A DNA stretch of 64,000 bases from Pedobacter polysacchareus (GTDB lineage Bacteria; Bacteroidota; Bacteroidia; Sphingobacteriales; Sphingobacteriaceae): positions 448,621 to 512,620 of the forward strand of contig NZ_JAHYSS010000004.1 of NCBI RefSeq assembly GCF_019802255.1, in the 5' to 3' direction. The notes under the pieces were generated by a model. That model saw only the letters and a program-made list of their open reading frames with translations, was not told where the DNA came from and searched no databases. Position numbers and translations under genes: made by a program. Positions 36,442 through 46,541 of the stretch are shown here, piece after piece. Numbering within the stretch: the first letter of the stretch is position 1; every line of letters begins with the position of its first letter.

Positions 36442-37704
36442 TTATGTTTTCTGCGGTTTCTTTTTAGCCGCAGGAAACAAAACATTATTCAAAATGAGTC
36501 TGTAACCAGCTGAGTTAGGGTGCAGGTTCAAATCTGTTGGTGGATCACCTACCGCATGCTGATAATCCTCAGGATCATGGCCGCCATAAAAGGTAAACTG
36601 CCCTTTACCAATCTCCCCATTTAGGTACCGAACTTCTTCCGCACCTTTATTTTCTCCCAATACCGTGATGTTTGGCTTCACTACAGATTTTCGGAAGGCA
36701 GTAGTCTGCCCCATAAATCCTTTGATCACCTTTTCATGATTCTGGGTTAACATAGTTGGTACCAGGTCCCATTTCGCAGAAAACTCAAATAAGGTAAAAA
36801 AATCGTTGCTCTGAACCAATGTTCTGGTTTGAGTAGCATCAATATCTGAAAATTCGTAATTATTAGGATTAGTATCCAGTTTGAAATTTTGAAAGGCAAA
36901 GGTTTTCTTATAGTCTATTTTTGATTGTGCCTGTGGATCTGCAGCATCACCATCGAACATACTTTCACAAATGTCTACTCCTTCAGCGCTCAATGCAATG
37001 TCGTAGCTATCTGTGGCGGAACACATGGCAAATAAGAAGCCTCCGCCAGCACAGAATTCTTTAATTCTTTTGGCCACTGCCAGCTTCATTTCCGATACCT
37101 TATTGAAACCATTTCTTTTTGCGGTTGCCTCTTGGTTTTTGACATCTTCCCGATACCATCCCGCATTGCGGAAAGAACTCCAGAAACGACCGTACTGCCC
37201 CGTAAAATCCTCATGGTGCAAATGCAGCCAGTCGTAACCCGCAAGTTTGTCTTTTAACACCTCATCATCATACACCACATCATAAGGAATCTCTGCATAC
37301 CTCAGCACCATCGTAACGGCATCATCCCAGGGAAGCTTGCTTTTTGGTGAATAAACCGCAATTTTTGGTGATTTCTCCAGTTTTACCACTTCCATATTTA
37401 CTTCCGGATCACTGATCTCATTGAGGATGGCCGTGACCTTTCCATCTGCCAATACCTGATAAGAAACGCCGCGGGTTTTACATTCATCCTCGATGTTTTT
37501 ATGATACTGGAGCAAAAAACTCCCTCCTCTATAATTCAGCAACCAGCTCACTTCGGCCTTTTGCTGGATACTCCAATACGCAATACCATAAGCTTTAAGG
37601 TGATTCTTCTGGTCTTCGTCCATATAAACAAGAATAGATGAGGCCTTTAAGCCGAAGCTAACAACCATTAAACACAACAGCAGATATACTTTTTTAAGGG
37701 ACAT
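36442..37704 (-). CDS. Predicted exported protein with GATase-like nucleophile elbow (often labelled asparagine synthetase B)
   Basis: A 420-residue protein with an N-terminal signal peptide (VYLLLCLMVVSFGLKAS). It contains CAGGGFLFAMCSATDSYD, which resembles the nucleophile-elbow region of class I glutamine amidotransferase-like folds, plus a C-terminal FYGGHDPEDYQ segment. Closely similar Bacteroidota proteins, as I recall, are labelled asparagine synthetase B. No N-terminal Cys glutaminase and no PP-loop ATP site (SGGxDS) is present, so that function is not supported. True function unknown. It converges on the porin gene with 37 bp between. Confidence 0.55.
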   Translation of the reverse strand: MSLKKVYLLLCLMVVSFGLKASSILVYMDEDQKNHLKAYGIAYWSIQQKAEVSWLLNYRGGSFLLQYHKNIEDECKTRGVSYQVLADGKVTAILNEISDPEVNMEVVKLEKSPKIAVYSPKSKLPWDDAVTMVLRYAEIPYDVVYDDEVLKDKLAGYDWLHLHHEDFTGQYGRFWSSFRNAGWYREDVKNQEATAKRNGFNKVSEMKLAVAKRIKEFCAGGGFLFAMCSATDSYDIALSAEGVDICESMFDGDAADPQAQSKIDYKKTFAFQNFKLDTNPNNYEFSDIDATQTRTLVQSNDFFTLFEFSAKWDLVPTMLTQNHEKVIKGFMGQTTAFRKSVVKPNITVLGENKGAEEVRYLNGEIGKGQFTFYGGHDPEDYQHAVGDPPTDLNLHPNSAGYRLILNNVLFPAAKKKPQKT

Positions 37705-37843
37705 ACTTTATCGGGGTATATGCGAATGTAATTTTTTATAAACCTATAATAAAATTATGGTACTGAATAAACGTTTATAGACGATAATCAGTATCCATGG
37801 CTTTTTTACCTGCAATTAATATTCAGGAGTCATTTCAATTTAC

Positions 37844-37851
37844 TAAATTTG
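37844..37851 (+). promoter_or_regulatory. Probable -7 box for the cyclophilin gene
   Basis: TAAATTTG matches TAnnTTTG, 19 nt before ATG 37871. The -33 element is not clear. Confidence 0.45.
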
Positions 37852-37870
37852 TCATTTACACAAAATTATC

Positions 37871-38332
37871 ATGAGCAAAGCAATAATAAAAACAGATAAA
37901 GGTAACATGACTGTTCAGTTTTACGATCAGGATGCACCGAATGCCGTTGCTAACTTTAAGAAATTAGCTTCAGAAGGATTCTATGATGGCGTTACTTTTC
38001 ACAGGGTAATTCCTAATTTCGTGATTCAAGGTGGCTGTCCAAACTCTAAAGACCCGTCTAAAGCACATTTAGCAGGTACTGGTGGCCCAGGTTACAAAAT
38101 TGATTGTGAGTTAACTGGCGAAAACCAATACCATGATCGTGGTGTATTGTCTATGGCACACGCTGGTAGAAATACTGGAGGTTCTCAATTCTTCGTATGT
38201 CATAGCAGAGACAATACTGCTCATTTAGACAGAGTACATACTTGTTTCGGAAAAGTAATAGAAAATGTTGATATTGTTGACGATATCAAACAAGGAGATA
38301 AGATTATAGGGATAGAAGTAATTGAAGACTAG
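37871..38332 (+). CDS. Cyclophilin-type peptidyl-prolyl isomerase
   Basis: Catalyses cis-trans isomerisation of proline bonds (153 aa, cytosolic as no signal peptide is present). The cyclophilin signature is [21 protein letters not shown] with the catalytic Arg, followed by [32 protein letters not shown] and [12 protein letters not shown]. Length matches PpiB-type single-domain enzymes. A DUF5606 gene follows after 26 bp and is probably co-transcribed. Confidence 0.93.
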   Translation: MSKAIIKTDKGNMTVQFYDQDAPNAVANFKKLASEGFYDGVTFHRVIPNFVIQGGCPNSKDPSKAHLAGTGGPGYKIDCELTGENQYHDRGVLSMAHAGRNTGGSQFFVCHSRDNTAHLDRVHTCFGKVIENVDIVDDIKQGDKIIGIEVIED

Positions 38333-38358
38333 TTCTTACTTCTCAAAAACAAAATATT

Positions 38359-38898
38359 ATGAATTTAAGAGGAATCGTTGCAGTATCTGGAAGACCAGGT
38401 CTATTTAAGCTGGTAGGACAAAATAAAGGCGGATACGTTTTAGAAAGTCTGGATGCACAGAAAGTTAAAATTGTAGCAAACATTACTACAACTAAACTAG
38501 CGTCATTAGAAGACATTACCGTATACGGCGAAGATGACGATTTGAAGTTATTGGATGTTTTTGCAAATATCGTTGCTGCTAAAGGAAATATTCCTGATGC
38601 AAAAGCAGATGCAAAAGATTTAAAAGCATTCTTTTTAGAAGTTGCTCCAGGTCATGACCAGGAGAAAGTTTATACTTCTGATATGAAGAAAATTGTTTCT
38701 TGGTACCATTTGTTAAAGGAATTGCCACTTTTCAGTGAAGCAGCTCCTGAAGCAGTTGTAGACCAGGATGGTGTTAAAATTGAAGATAAATCGGAGAAGA
38801 AAGTGAAAGCAAGCCCGAAACCATCTAATACAAAAGCACCAAGTAAAGCAGCTCAGCCAGCTAAAAAAGCGAGCATGACTAGCAAAAAAGGCGTTTAG
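38359..38898 (+). CDS. DUF5606 domain-containing protein
   Basis: A 179-residue cytosolic protein of a family seen widely in Bacteroidota. The conserved part is the first 120 residues (MNLRGIVAVSGRPGLFKLVGQNKGGYVLE, in two strands, and FFLEVAPGHDQEKVYTSDMKKIVSWYHLL). The last 55 residues are Lys/Ala/Pro-rich and disordered. Function unknown. It follows the cyclophilin gene and ends at an intrinsic terminator. Confidence 0.8.
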   Translation: MNLRGIVAVSGRPGLFKLVGQNKGGYVLESLDAQKVKIVANITTTKLASLEDITVYGEDDDLKLLDVFANIVAAKGNIPDAKADAKDLKAFFLEVAPGHDQEKVYTSDMKKIVSWYHLLKELPLFSEAAPEAVVDQDGVKIEDKSEKKVKASPKPSNTKAPSKAAQPAKKASMTSKKGV

Positions 38899-38929
38899 TC
38901 TTTATACTGGACAAAATAGGTTATACAAG

Positions 38930-38961
38930 AGCCGGATCTTTAACAGATCCGGCTTTTTTTA
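38930..38961 (+). terminator. Intrinsic terminator after the DUF5606 gene
   Basis: AGCCGGATCT (38930-38939) pairs with AGATCCGGCT (38945-38954) with a 5-nt loop and a run of T to 38960. Confidence 0.85.
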
Positions 38962-39070
38962 TAATCCCTGTACCTTCCTGAAATAATTGACAATAAATAA
39001 ATGAATCAGGCAGATAAAAGCATCTGATCATTGGTCCTCTCAGGAATAAAAGGCGCTAGTCAAAACTAAA

Positions 39071-39199
39071 TTACAGGTAAAACCAGATCAATAGAAAAGC
39101 GATCGCTGAAATGATGATGGCAATGATGTAATTCAGGCGGTCTCTTCTTGGATTGCTCCTGTATCTGTATTTTCTTTTAAAATCACTTGGCAATTGCAT
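39071..39199 (-). CDS. Small single-pass membrane protein (42 aa)
   Basis: The frame encodes a basic N-terminal half (MQLPSDFKRKYRYRSNPRR) followed by one transmembrane helix (YIIAIIISAIAFLLIWFYL). A clear Shine-Dalgarno AAGGAG (minus strand, 39210-39205) lies 5 nt before ATG. The positive-inside rule places the N-terminus in the cytoplasm. It lies 62 bp downstream of rlmH on the same strand. Family unknown to me; the strong ribosome-binding site and composition make a real gene likely. Confidence 0.65.
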   Translation of the reverse strand: MQLPSDFKRKYRYRSNPRRDRLNYIIAIIISAIAFLLIWFYL

Positions 39200-39261
39200 A
39201 ATAACTCCTTTTTATTAATGATGATCAATGTACTGGTTTTCCACAACACAAAGCGATACAT

Positions 39262-39735
39262 TTATTCGTGGTGATAAGGCTCTCCCTTTAAAATACTGAA
39301 CGCGCGGTAAAGCTGCTCTACAAAAAATAGACGCACCATCTGGTGAGAAAACGTCATGTCTGATAAAGACATACTTCCATTGGCACGTTGGTACACACTT
39401 TCATCAAAGCCATAAGGACCGCCAATGATGAAAATAAGATGCTGCACACTGCCAATCATCTGTTTATTCAGGTAATTGGAAAATAATACCGAAGTATATT
39501 TCTTCCCTTTCTCATCCATCAGAATGACCGTATCCAGGTTACTGATCTGTTTTAAAATCAGCTCTGCTTCTTTGCTTTTCTGCTGTGCTTCAGTCAGGTT
39601 TTTCGTGTTTTTTACATCAGGAATCACCACCAGGCTGAAGTTGATATAGTGTTTTAACCTTTTCAAATATTTGTCAATCCCCTCAATCAGGTATTTATCT
39701 TCGGTTTTTCCTACAACCAATAATGTAATTTTCAT
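39262..39735 (-). CDS. rlmH: 23S rRNA pseudouridine-1915 N3-methyltransferase RlmH
   Basis: A SPOUT methyltransferase that modifies pseudouridine 1915 in helix 69 of 23S rRNA (157 aa). MKITLLVVGKTEDKYL, the knotted SAM-binding part LIFIIGGPYGFDESVYQRA and the invariant C-terminus RAFSILKGEPYHHE are present. Typical length. The 42-residue membrane protein gene lies just downstream. Confidence 0.95.
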   Translation of the reverse strand: MKITLLVVGKTEDKYLIEGIDKYLKRLKHYINFSLVVIPDVKNTKNLTEAQQKSKEAELILKQISNLDTVILMDEKGKKYTSVLFSNYLNKQMIGSVQHLIFIIGGPYGFDESVYQRANGSMSLSDMTFSHQMVRLFFVEQLYRAFSILKGEPYHHE

Positions 39736-39937
39736 TCGTTTAATATGGTTTATCTATTCCAAATACAATAGTCGCTCTTCTTGATTTTCAGTGCAGCAGC
39801 CATATATTTATGATTTTGAGTCTGTTAAAAGGCGCTGAATGTTTGAAATCGCGAATAAACACGCTAAACTGGTCCTGCTTTCCTAAGTGTATAATTCTAT
39901 TCCCTATATTTATCCAATTAGAGAACATCCAAAGATA

Positions 39938-41752
39938 ATGGTAAAAACAAAAGATAGTATTTTAAAGGACTACCAAAATAATATTGCAGCGCAGGAAACA
40001 CGGATTTCTGCCCTTAAAAAGAAACTCAATAACATCTCCTTTTCCAGATTAGGATTGTTTGTTGCGGAAATTCTGATCCTTGCAGCCATCATCAACATGG
40101 GCTTTCATCCAATATTAACAGGCTTATTGGTCATTCCATTTGTGCTGTTTTTGATACTGGTAAAAAAGCAAAGTGCAGTTCAGGTGGAGTTAACTTATGC
40201 CGGACAACTTTTATGGGTTTATCAAAATGAAGTCAATCAAATACTGACAGGGAAAAACGGTTACAATAGCGGGGTACAATACGAAGATGAACTGCATCCC
40301 TATGCCTCAGACCTTGATATTTACGGACCTGGTTCTTTATACGCTTTCAGTAACCGCTGCAAAACCGAAAGAGGTATGGATTTATTGGCAGTAAACCTGG
40401 GTAAACCGAATGATAAAGACACTATACTAGCACGTCAGGAAGCCATCAAAGAATTGACCGGTCACATCGATCAAACTTTTCATTTCCGTGCAGAATTGCA
40501 AAGCCACCAACCTGAACACTTGCGGACCATTCAACGTAAACTGGTTCATGATTTACCGGAACAATTGCGCTTTACAGATAAACCATGGCTTAAGCTCTAT
40601 GTGAAAATTGTCCCTTACCTTTCCATGGCGCTATTTGCTGCCGCCCTGATTTTTGGTGGCGCATTATGGCAGATCGTCGGCTTATTTGCCACTTTCCATG
40701 CTGGACTTAGCTTTCTGAATTTACACCACATCAATAAAGTTTATTATGGCTTTACAGGTGGTGCAAATTTATTAACCTCCTTCTCTGGAATCATCAAATG
40801 GACAGAAGACGTGGCTTGGAACAGCCCTTATATTAAAAATCTGTTTGCCGAAAAAGAAGAGGGATTAGCAGTAAGTGCACAGATCAAACAACTTGCGAAA
40901 ATTATTCAGGCCTTTGACGCGCGTTTAAACGTGATTCTTGGAGGCTTTCTCAATCTATTCTTTCTATGGGACTTGAAATGCTGCATGTACCTGGTCAAAT
41001 GGCATGAACAATACGCTAAGCCGGTTATGGGTGGATTAACCCGCGTAACTGCATTTGAAGAACTCATTTCATGCGCAACACTAGCCTATAACCAACCAGA
41101 ATGGACGTACCCGGAACTGGAAGATAATTTCCATTTGCAGGTGGTCGGATTAGGACATCCATTGATTCCTCAAAGCGTACGTGTACTGAACGATTTTCAA
41201 TTGATGGAAAAACCTACTGTAGACATTGTAACAGGCTCTAATATGGCAGGAAAAAGCACTTTCTTAAGAACTATAGGCATCAATATGGTCCTGGCTTTTG
41301 CCGGAACACCAGTTTGCGCGAATAAAATGTCAGTTTCTATTTTTCATCTGCTGTCTTATATGCGCATTAAAGATTCTTTAAATGACCAGACCTCTACCTT
41401 TAAAGCTGAGCTGAACCGCTTAAAGATGATATTGGATGCCATCAGTAATTCTTCAAATTCACTGGTATTAATCGATGAGATGCTGAGAGGAACCAATAGC
41501 CGCGACAAATTCCTCGGTTCTAAAGTGTTTATTGAAAAGTTAATCGAACAAAAAACACCTGCCCTATTTGCAACTCATGATCTGCAGCTGTCCGAAATGA
41601 TCGCCGATTATCCAAAGCAAGTGAGAAACTATCATTTTGACATTCAGATCAATGAAGGTGAAATGAATTTCGATTATAAATTAAAACATGGCCCTTGCAC
41701 TACTTTTAACGCGGCTTTACTATTAAAGGAGATAGGCTTAACATTAAATTAA
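39938..41752 (+). CDS. Membrane-associated MutS-like ATPase
   Basis: A protein of about 604 residues. The C-terminal 230 residues are a MutS ATPase domain with Walker A VTGSNMAGKSTFLRTIG, Walker B LVLIDEMLRGTNSRD and the switch LFATHDLQL. The mismatch-recognition domains of MutS and the Smr domain of MutS2 are missing. Instead, hydrophobic pairs near residues 40-90 and 225-265 suggest four membrane spans. ATG 39938 is chosen because the 17 codons upstream look non-coding. The role is unknown; mismatch repair is unlikely. Confidence 0.8.
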   Translation: MVKTKDSILKDYQNNIAAQETRISALKKKLNNISFSRLGLFVAEILILAAIINMGFHPILTGLLVIPFVLFLILVKKQSAVQVELTYAGQLLWVYQNEVNQILTGKNGYNSGVQYEDELHPYASDLDIYGPGSLYAFSNRCKTERGMDLLAVNLGKPNDKDTILARQEAIKELTGHIDQTFHFRAELQSHQPEHLRTIQRKLVHDLPEQLRFTDKPWLKLYVKIVPYLSMALFAAALIFGGALWQIVGLFATFHAGLSFLNLHHINKVYYGFTGGANLLTSFSGIIKWTEDVAWNSPYIKNLFAEKEEGLAVSAQIKQLAKIIQAFDARLNVILGGFLNLFFLWDLKCCMYLVKWHEQYAKPVMGGLTRVTAFEELISCATLAYNQPEWTYPELEDNFHLQVVGLGHPLIPQSVRVLNDFQLMEKPTVDIVTGSNMAGKSTFLRTIGINMVLAFAGTPVCANKMSVSIFHLLSYMRIKDSLNDQTSTFKAELNRLKMILDAISNSSNSLVLIDEMLRGTNSRDKFLGSKVFIEKLIEQKTPALFATHDLQLSEMIADYPKQVRNYHFDIQINEGEMNFDYKLKHGPCTTFNAALLLKEIGLTLN

Positions 41753-41780
41753 TAGCTTATCCCCATATTAGCCTTTATTC

Positions 41781-41844
41781 AAATAAGGATTTCATTTGAA
41801 CGTAATTTCTGAGGAAGCTCAGGAAAGACTGAAATCCTTATTTT
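41781..41844. repeat. Compound inverted repeat upstream of the GH1 gene
   Basis: Outer arms AAATAAGGATTTCA (41781-41794) and TGAAATCCTTATTT (41830-41843) are exact complements. The 35-nt interior contains a second hairpin, CTGAG-GAAG-CTCAG. The shape is like a terminator with an inserted hairpin or a small palindromic repetitive element. Confidence 0.55.
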
Positions 41845-41886
41845 AACCCTGAATTCATTAGAAATACAGTAGCTTAAAGGAGAATT

Positions 41887-43224
41887 ATGATAAAAGCATC
41901 AGATTTCGGAACTGATTTTTCCTGGGGAATCGCTACTGCTGCGGCGCAGATAGAAGGTGCTGCAGATGGATATGGCAAAGGCCCTTCCATCTGGGATACC
42001 TATTCCCTGCGTTCAGGAAAGATCAAAAAAGGACATACCCCGTCCATCGCCTGTGATTTTTACCATCATTACAAAGCAGACATTGCGCTGGTTAAATTGC
42101 TGGGCTTTTCCATATTTCGCTTTTCTATCTCCTGGCCAAGGATTTTACCTTATGGAGAAGGAATCGTTAATGAAGAAGGCATTCGTTTCTACCATGAAGT
42201 GATTGATGAATGCCTGCGCCAAGGCATCATACCTTACATTACATTATACCATTGGGATCTGCCTGAAGCACTGGAAGCGGAGGGAGGCTGGACGGCCTTT
42301 GGCATCAACAGCGCCTTTAATGCTTTTGTCGGCATCTGTGCGAAAACTTACGGAGACAAAGTGAAAAACTGGATTGTGCTCAATGAACCCTTCGGATTCA
42401 CTTCCTTAGGTTACATGCTGGGCATCCATGCGCCAGGGAAAACCGGACTCACCAATTTCTTCTCTGCGGTGCACCATGCCGCCATTGCACAAGCAGATGG
42501 CGGACGAATATTACGCGCAGAAGTGAGTAATGCCAATATAGGCACCAGTTTCTCCTGCTGTGAAGTGATTCCTTATACGCAAAGCGAATCTGATCTGCTG
42601 GCCGCGCAACGCGTAGATTGCCTGATGAACCGTTTGTTTATCGAACCCACCTTAGGAATGGGTTATCCTGGTACCGACTGGGAGGTGATGGAAAAATTCT
42701 CTATTCAGCATTCCACCTGGCGCCATACCGAACGCCTCAGCTTCGACTTCGATTTTATCGGGATTCAGAACTATTTTCCGCTGACGATTAAATACAATGC
42801 TTTTATTCCGGTGATCCAGGCCTGGGAAGTAAAGGCAAAAAGTCGTAAAATGCCACATACGGCAATGGGATGGGAGGTAAACGGGAATGGCTTTTATAAT
42901 ATCATCAAGCAATTCGCCGCTTATCCGAAGATCAAAAGCCTGGTAATCACAGAAAATGGCGCTGCTTATCCTGATAAACTAGTAAATGGAAAGATACATG
43001 ATCAGGAAAGGATTGCCTATTTTAAGGAATACCTGACCGCCTTGTTGAAAGCCAAAAATGAAGGACTAAACATCACCGGATATATGGCCTGGACGCTGCT
43101 GGATAATTTTGAATGGGCAGAAGGTTTCAATGCCCGCTTTGGCCTGGTACATAACGATTTTAAAACACAAGCCAGAACGATAAAAGACTCCGGTTACTGG
43201 TGGCAGCAGTTTCTTTCCCAATAA
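41887..43224 (+). CDS. Glycoside hydrolase family 1 beta-glucosidase
   Basis: A 445-residue cytosolic retaining glycosidase. The acid/base Glu lies in WIVLNEPFGF and the nucleophile Glu in LVITENGAAYPD, the two GH1 signatures. The N-terminal FSWGIATAAAQIEGA and the C-terminal WTLLDNFEWAEGF (aglycone site) are also present. No signal peptide, so the substrates are likely imported disaccharides. A good Shine-Dalgarno AAAGGAG (41876-41882) precedes ATG. Single gene with its own terminator. Confidence 0.94.
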   Translation: MIKASDFGTDFSWGIATAAAQIEGAADGYGKGPSIWDTYSLRSGKIKKGHTPSIACDFYHHYKADIALVKLLGFSIFRFSISWPRILPYGEGIVNEEGIRFYHEVIDECLRQGIIPYITLYHWDLPEALEAEGGWTAFGINSAFNAFVGICAKTYGDKVKNWIVLNEPFGFTSLGYMLGIHAPGKTGLTNFFSAVHHAAIAQADGGRILRAEVSNANIGTSFSCCEVIPYTQSESDLLAAQRVDCLMNRLFIEPTLGMGYPGTDWEVMEKFSIQHSTWRHTERLSFDFDFIGIQNYFPLTIKYNAFIPVIQAWEVKAKSRKMPHTAMGWEVNGNGFYNIIKQFAAYPKIKSLVITENGAAYPDKLVNGKIHDQERIAYFKEYLTALLKAKNEGLNITGYMAWTLLDNFEWAEGFNARFGLVHNDFKTQARTIKDSGYWWQQFLSQ

Positions 43225-43225
43225 A

Positions 43226-43265
43226 AAAACGGGCTGATCATTTGAAATGACCAGCCCGTTTTATA
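43226..43265. terminator. Bidirectional terminator between the GH1 and aconitase genes
   Basis: AAAACGGGCTG (43226-43236) pairs with CAGCCCGTTTT (43252-43262), and an inner TCATTT/AAATGA extends the stem with one mismatch. T-rich flanks occur on both strands, between convergent genes. Confidence 0.8.
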
Positions 43266-43284
43266 TCGAACTCCGAAGAAACGT

Positions 43285-45561
43285 CTATGCGTTTTTCTCT
43301 GCTGCTTCTCTACGGATGATGTTTAATGCACCACCTGCTTTGAACCATTCAATTTGCTGAGCATTGTAGCTATGGTTTACAACGATTTCCTCTTTAGTAC
43401 CGTCAGCATGGTTTAACACCAATGTTAATGGAACATTAGGGCTGAAAGTTGTCAGGCCAACGATATCAATGGTATCATCTTCCTGAATTTTATCATAATC
43501 TTCTTTGTTTGCAAACGTCAAGCCAAGCATCCCTTGTTTTTTCAAGTTAGTTTCATGGATACGGGCAAAAGATTTTACCAATACCGCGCGAACACCTAAG
43601 TGACGAGGCTCCATTGCCGCGTGCTCACGACTAGATCCTTCACCATAGTTTTCATCACCAACTACAATAGTACCAATACCTGCTGCTTTATAAGCACGTT
43701 GAGTTGCTGGAACAGGACCGTATTCGCCTGTCAGTTCATTCTTAACGTTGTCAGTTTTCTCATTGAAATAGTTCACCGCACCGATCAACATATTGTTAGA
43801 GATGTTGTCTAAGTGACCACGGAATTTCAACCATGGACCAGCCATAGAGATATGATCCGTAGTACATTTACCTTTTGCTTTGATCAGTAATTTCAAACCT
43901 TTAAGGTCTGTACCTTCCCATGCTTTGAATGGATCAAGTAATTGTAGCCTGTGTGAAGTTGGAGAAACCAATACTTGTACCGCACTACCATCAGCCGCTG
44001 GCTCCTGATAACCTGCATCATCCACGTCAAAACCTCTTGGAGGCAATTCAAATCCTTGTGGTGGATCCAGTTTTACCTGCTCACCATTTGCATTTGTTAA
44101 GGTATCTGTTAATGGGTTAAAGCTCAAATCACCAGCAATAGCCAATGCCGTTACCAATTCTGGAGAACCTACAAAAGCAAAAGTGTTTGGGTTACCATCG
44201 GCACGTTTCGCAAAGTTCCTGTTGAATGAGTGAACGATGGTGTTTTTCTCTTGTTTCTCTGCACCAACTCTGTCCCACATACCAATACATGGTCCGCAGG
44301 CATTTGTGAATACTTTAGCACCGATTTTCTCGAATACATCTAAGAAACCATCACGTTGAATCGTGAAACGAATCTGCTCAGATCCTGGGTTGATACAGTA
44401 TTCTGCTTTAGCAGTTAGGCCTTTTTCATCTACTTGTTTCGCGATACTTACTGCACGTGAAATGTCTTCATAAGAAGAGTTCGTACAAGAACCGATCAAA
44501 CCAACATCGATTTTCATTGGCCATCCGTTTGCTGCAGCTACTTCTTTCATTTTAGAGATTGGCGTTGCCAAATCCGGAGTGAAAGGGCCGTTCAAATAAG
44601 GCTCAAGCTCTGATAAGTTGATCTCAATGATCTGGTCAAAATATTTTTCCGGCTCTGCATAAACTTCTGCATCACCTGTTAAATGTTCTTTAATTTCATT
44701 TGCTGCATCCGCAACATCTGCTCTGTCAGTTGCACGTAAATAACGCTCCATGCTCTCATCGTAACCGAATGTAGAGGTAGTTGCGCCAATTTCAGCACCC
44801 ATATTACAAATGGTTCCTTTACCAGTACAGCTCATGCTGCTGGCACCTTCACCAAAATATTCTACAATTGCACCAGTACCACCTTTTACAGTAAGGATAC
44901 CCGCAACTTTAAGGATGACATCTTTCGCAGAAACCCATCCACTCAATTTACCAGTCAATTTAATACCGATTAATTTAGGGAATTTAAGCTCCCATGGTAA
45001 GCCTGCCATCACATCACATGCATCAGCACCACCTACACCAATCGCTACCATCCCTAATCCACCTGCATTCACAGTGTGAGAGTCAGTACCGATCATCATA
45101 CCACCTGGGAAAGCATAGTTTTCTAATACTACCTGGTGAATAATACCCGCACCTGGTTTCCAGAAGCCAATACCATATTTATTTGAAACCGAAGCAAGGA
45201 AGTCAAATACTTCTTTACTTTCTGTATTTGCTGCTGGTAAATCTACTTCAGCACCATATTTTGCAGTAATTAAGTGATCGCAATGAACTGTTGATGGAAC
45301 AGCTACTCTTGGTCTTCCCGCTTGCATAAATTGCAATAAAGCCATTTGTGCAGTAGCATCTTGCATGGCCACACGGTCAGGAGCAAAATCTACATAATCA
45401 GTACCTCTTACATAAGAAGTATTTGTATTACCATCCCAAAGGTGGGTGTAAAGAATTTTTTCTGAAAGTGTTAAAGGTCTGCCTACTAATTTACGAGCCG
45501 CCTCTACACGGGGGCCAAAGTTTGCATACACCTTTTTGATCATTTCTATATCAAAAGCCAT
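43285..45561 (-). CDS. Aconitate hydratase
   Basis: Interconverts citrate and isocitrate in the TCA cycle (758 aa). The [4Fe-4S] cluster ligands are in [13 protein letters not shown] and [12 protein letters not shown] (CxxC). The swivelling domain carries [22 protein letters not shown]. The size and these motifs fit the mitochondrial-like aconitase A group. Stand-alone gene. No TAnnTTTG box could be found in 45562-45836, which otherwise shows only AT-rich sequence and small dyads. Confidence 0.95.
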   Translation of the reverse strand: MAFDIEMIKKVYANFGPRVEAARKLVGRPLTLSEKILYTHLWDGNTNTSYVRGTDYVDFAPDRVAMQDATAQMALLQFMQAGRPRVAVPSTVHCDHLITAKYGAEVDLPAANTESKEVFDFLASVSNKYGIGFWKPGAGIIHQVVLENYAFPGGMMIGTDSHTVNAGGLGMVAIGVGGADACDVMAGLPWELKFPKLIGIKLTGKLSGWVSAKDVILKVAGILTVKGGTGAIVEYFGEGASSMSCTGKGTICNMGAEIGATTSTFGYDESMERYLRATDRADVADAANEIKEHLTGDAEVYAEPEKYFDQIIEINLSELEPYLNGPFTPDLATPISKMKEVAAANGWPMKIDVGLIGSCTNSSYEDISRAVSIAKQVDEKGLTAKAEYCINPGSEQIRFTIQRDGFLDVFEKIGAKVFTNACGPCIGMWDRVGAEKQEKNTIVHSFNRNFAKRADGNPNTFAFVGSPELVTALAIAGDLSFNPLTDTLTNANGEQVKLDPPQGFELPPRGFDVDDAGYQEPAADGSAVQVLVSPTSHRLQLLDPFKAWEGTDLKGLKLLIKAKGKCTTDHISMAGPWLKFRGHLDNISNNMLIGAVNYFNEKTDNVKNELTGEYGPVPATQRAYKAAGIGTIVVGDENYGEGSSREHAAMEPRHLGVRAVLVKSFARIHETNLKKQGMLGLTFANKEDYDKIQEDDTIDIVGLTTFSPNVPLTLVLNHADGTKEEIVVNHSYNAQQIEWFKAGGALNIIRREAAEKNA

Positions 45562-45836
45562 TGATAATATGTGTTAAAAGGGTAAGTATTTTTATTATTT
45601 GTAGCGAATTTACGAAAAAAAACAGGTGCAGGCCATCATCTGTGGATCATTATATTATTTATACATATTCTAAATAAAGCGGGCCGATGCCGGTAATACC
45701 AGATACTGGTCATTTACGAACAGCGCTGTTCAGTAATGAACAGTAAAAAAACACAATCCAGAGCTAAGGTGCAGGAAAACAGTGAAATATCGAGGGTTTT
45801 ATTCTTGGCCTGAGCTTGGCTTAAGCCGTTTGGAAA

Positions 45837-46469
45837 TTATAAGGTAGCAAATTGATAGCCCTGATCGCTGAAATATTGTAATGCACGAGGTAAAGTGTAT
45901 TTTAACCGGTCAAAAGCCTTCAGACTATCATGAAAAACAATAATAGCGCCGTTACGGGTATGTCTGATTACATTCTCATAACATTTTTCAGGGGCAAGCT
46001 GTACGTCAAAATCGCCGCTCAGCACATCCCACATCACGATCTGAAGCTCAGGGAACTCCGCCCGAAGGCCCGCAATCTGTGACTTTTTAATCCTGCCATA
46101 AGGCGGGCGAAATAAATTGGTATTGGTGAGCTGCTGACAAGCCCTGAAGTTTTCAAGGTAGGTCTGGTCATCCGTTTTCCAGCCCTTTAAGTGGTTAAAG
46201 GTGTGATTGCCGATCGCATGCCCATCCGCTTTCAACTGGTCGAAGATCGCAGGGTGCTTTTGAATATTATCGCCAATACAAAAAAAGGTGGCTTTCGCAT
46301 TAAAGCTTTTTAATGTTTTTAGTGCAAAGTCTGTAACATCCGGTATAGGTCCGTCGTCAAAGGTTAAATAAATGACGCGTTGAGCTCGGGTTTTGTGCCA
46401 AACCAGAGATGGGTAATACCATTTCAATAATAACGGAGATTTAACCAGATACATCCCCAAATGTAACAA
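45837..46469 (-). CDS. Polysaccharide deacetylase (NodB-like, CE4)
   Basis: A 210-residue protein. The NodB motifs are YLTFDDGPIPDVTDFAL (catalytic base Asp and metal Asp), HAIGNHTFNH (metal-binding His-x3-His) and RPPYGRIKKSQI. CE4 enzymes remove N- or O-acetyl groups from chitooligosaccharides, peptidoglycan or other glycans. The N-terminal 30 residues are hydrophobic but have no clear cleavage site, so it could be membrane-anchored. ATG 46454 is a possible alternative start. Confidence 0.88.
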   Translation of the reverse strand: MLHLGMYLVKSPLLLKWYYPSLVWHKTRAQRVIYLTFDDGPIPDVTDFALKTLKSFNAKATFFCIGDNIQKHPAIFDQLKADGHAIGNHTFNHLKGWKTDDQTYLENFRACQQLTNTNLFRPPYGRIKKSQIAGLRAEFPELQIVMWDVLSGDFDVQLAPEKCYENVIRHTRNGAIIVFHDSLKAFDRLKYTLPRALQYFSDQGYQFATL

Positions 46470-46541
46470 ATTACACTTGGTGTATCTGCGAAATTTGCAA
46501 AATCAGTTAGTTGTTTATATTATTATTGTGAAATTAAAATT

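Noticed and set aside
36442..37704. Asparagine synthetase function
   Set aside because: Synthetase ATP site and glutaminase Cys are absent and a signal peptide is present.
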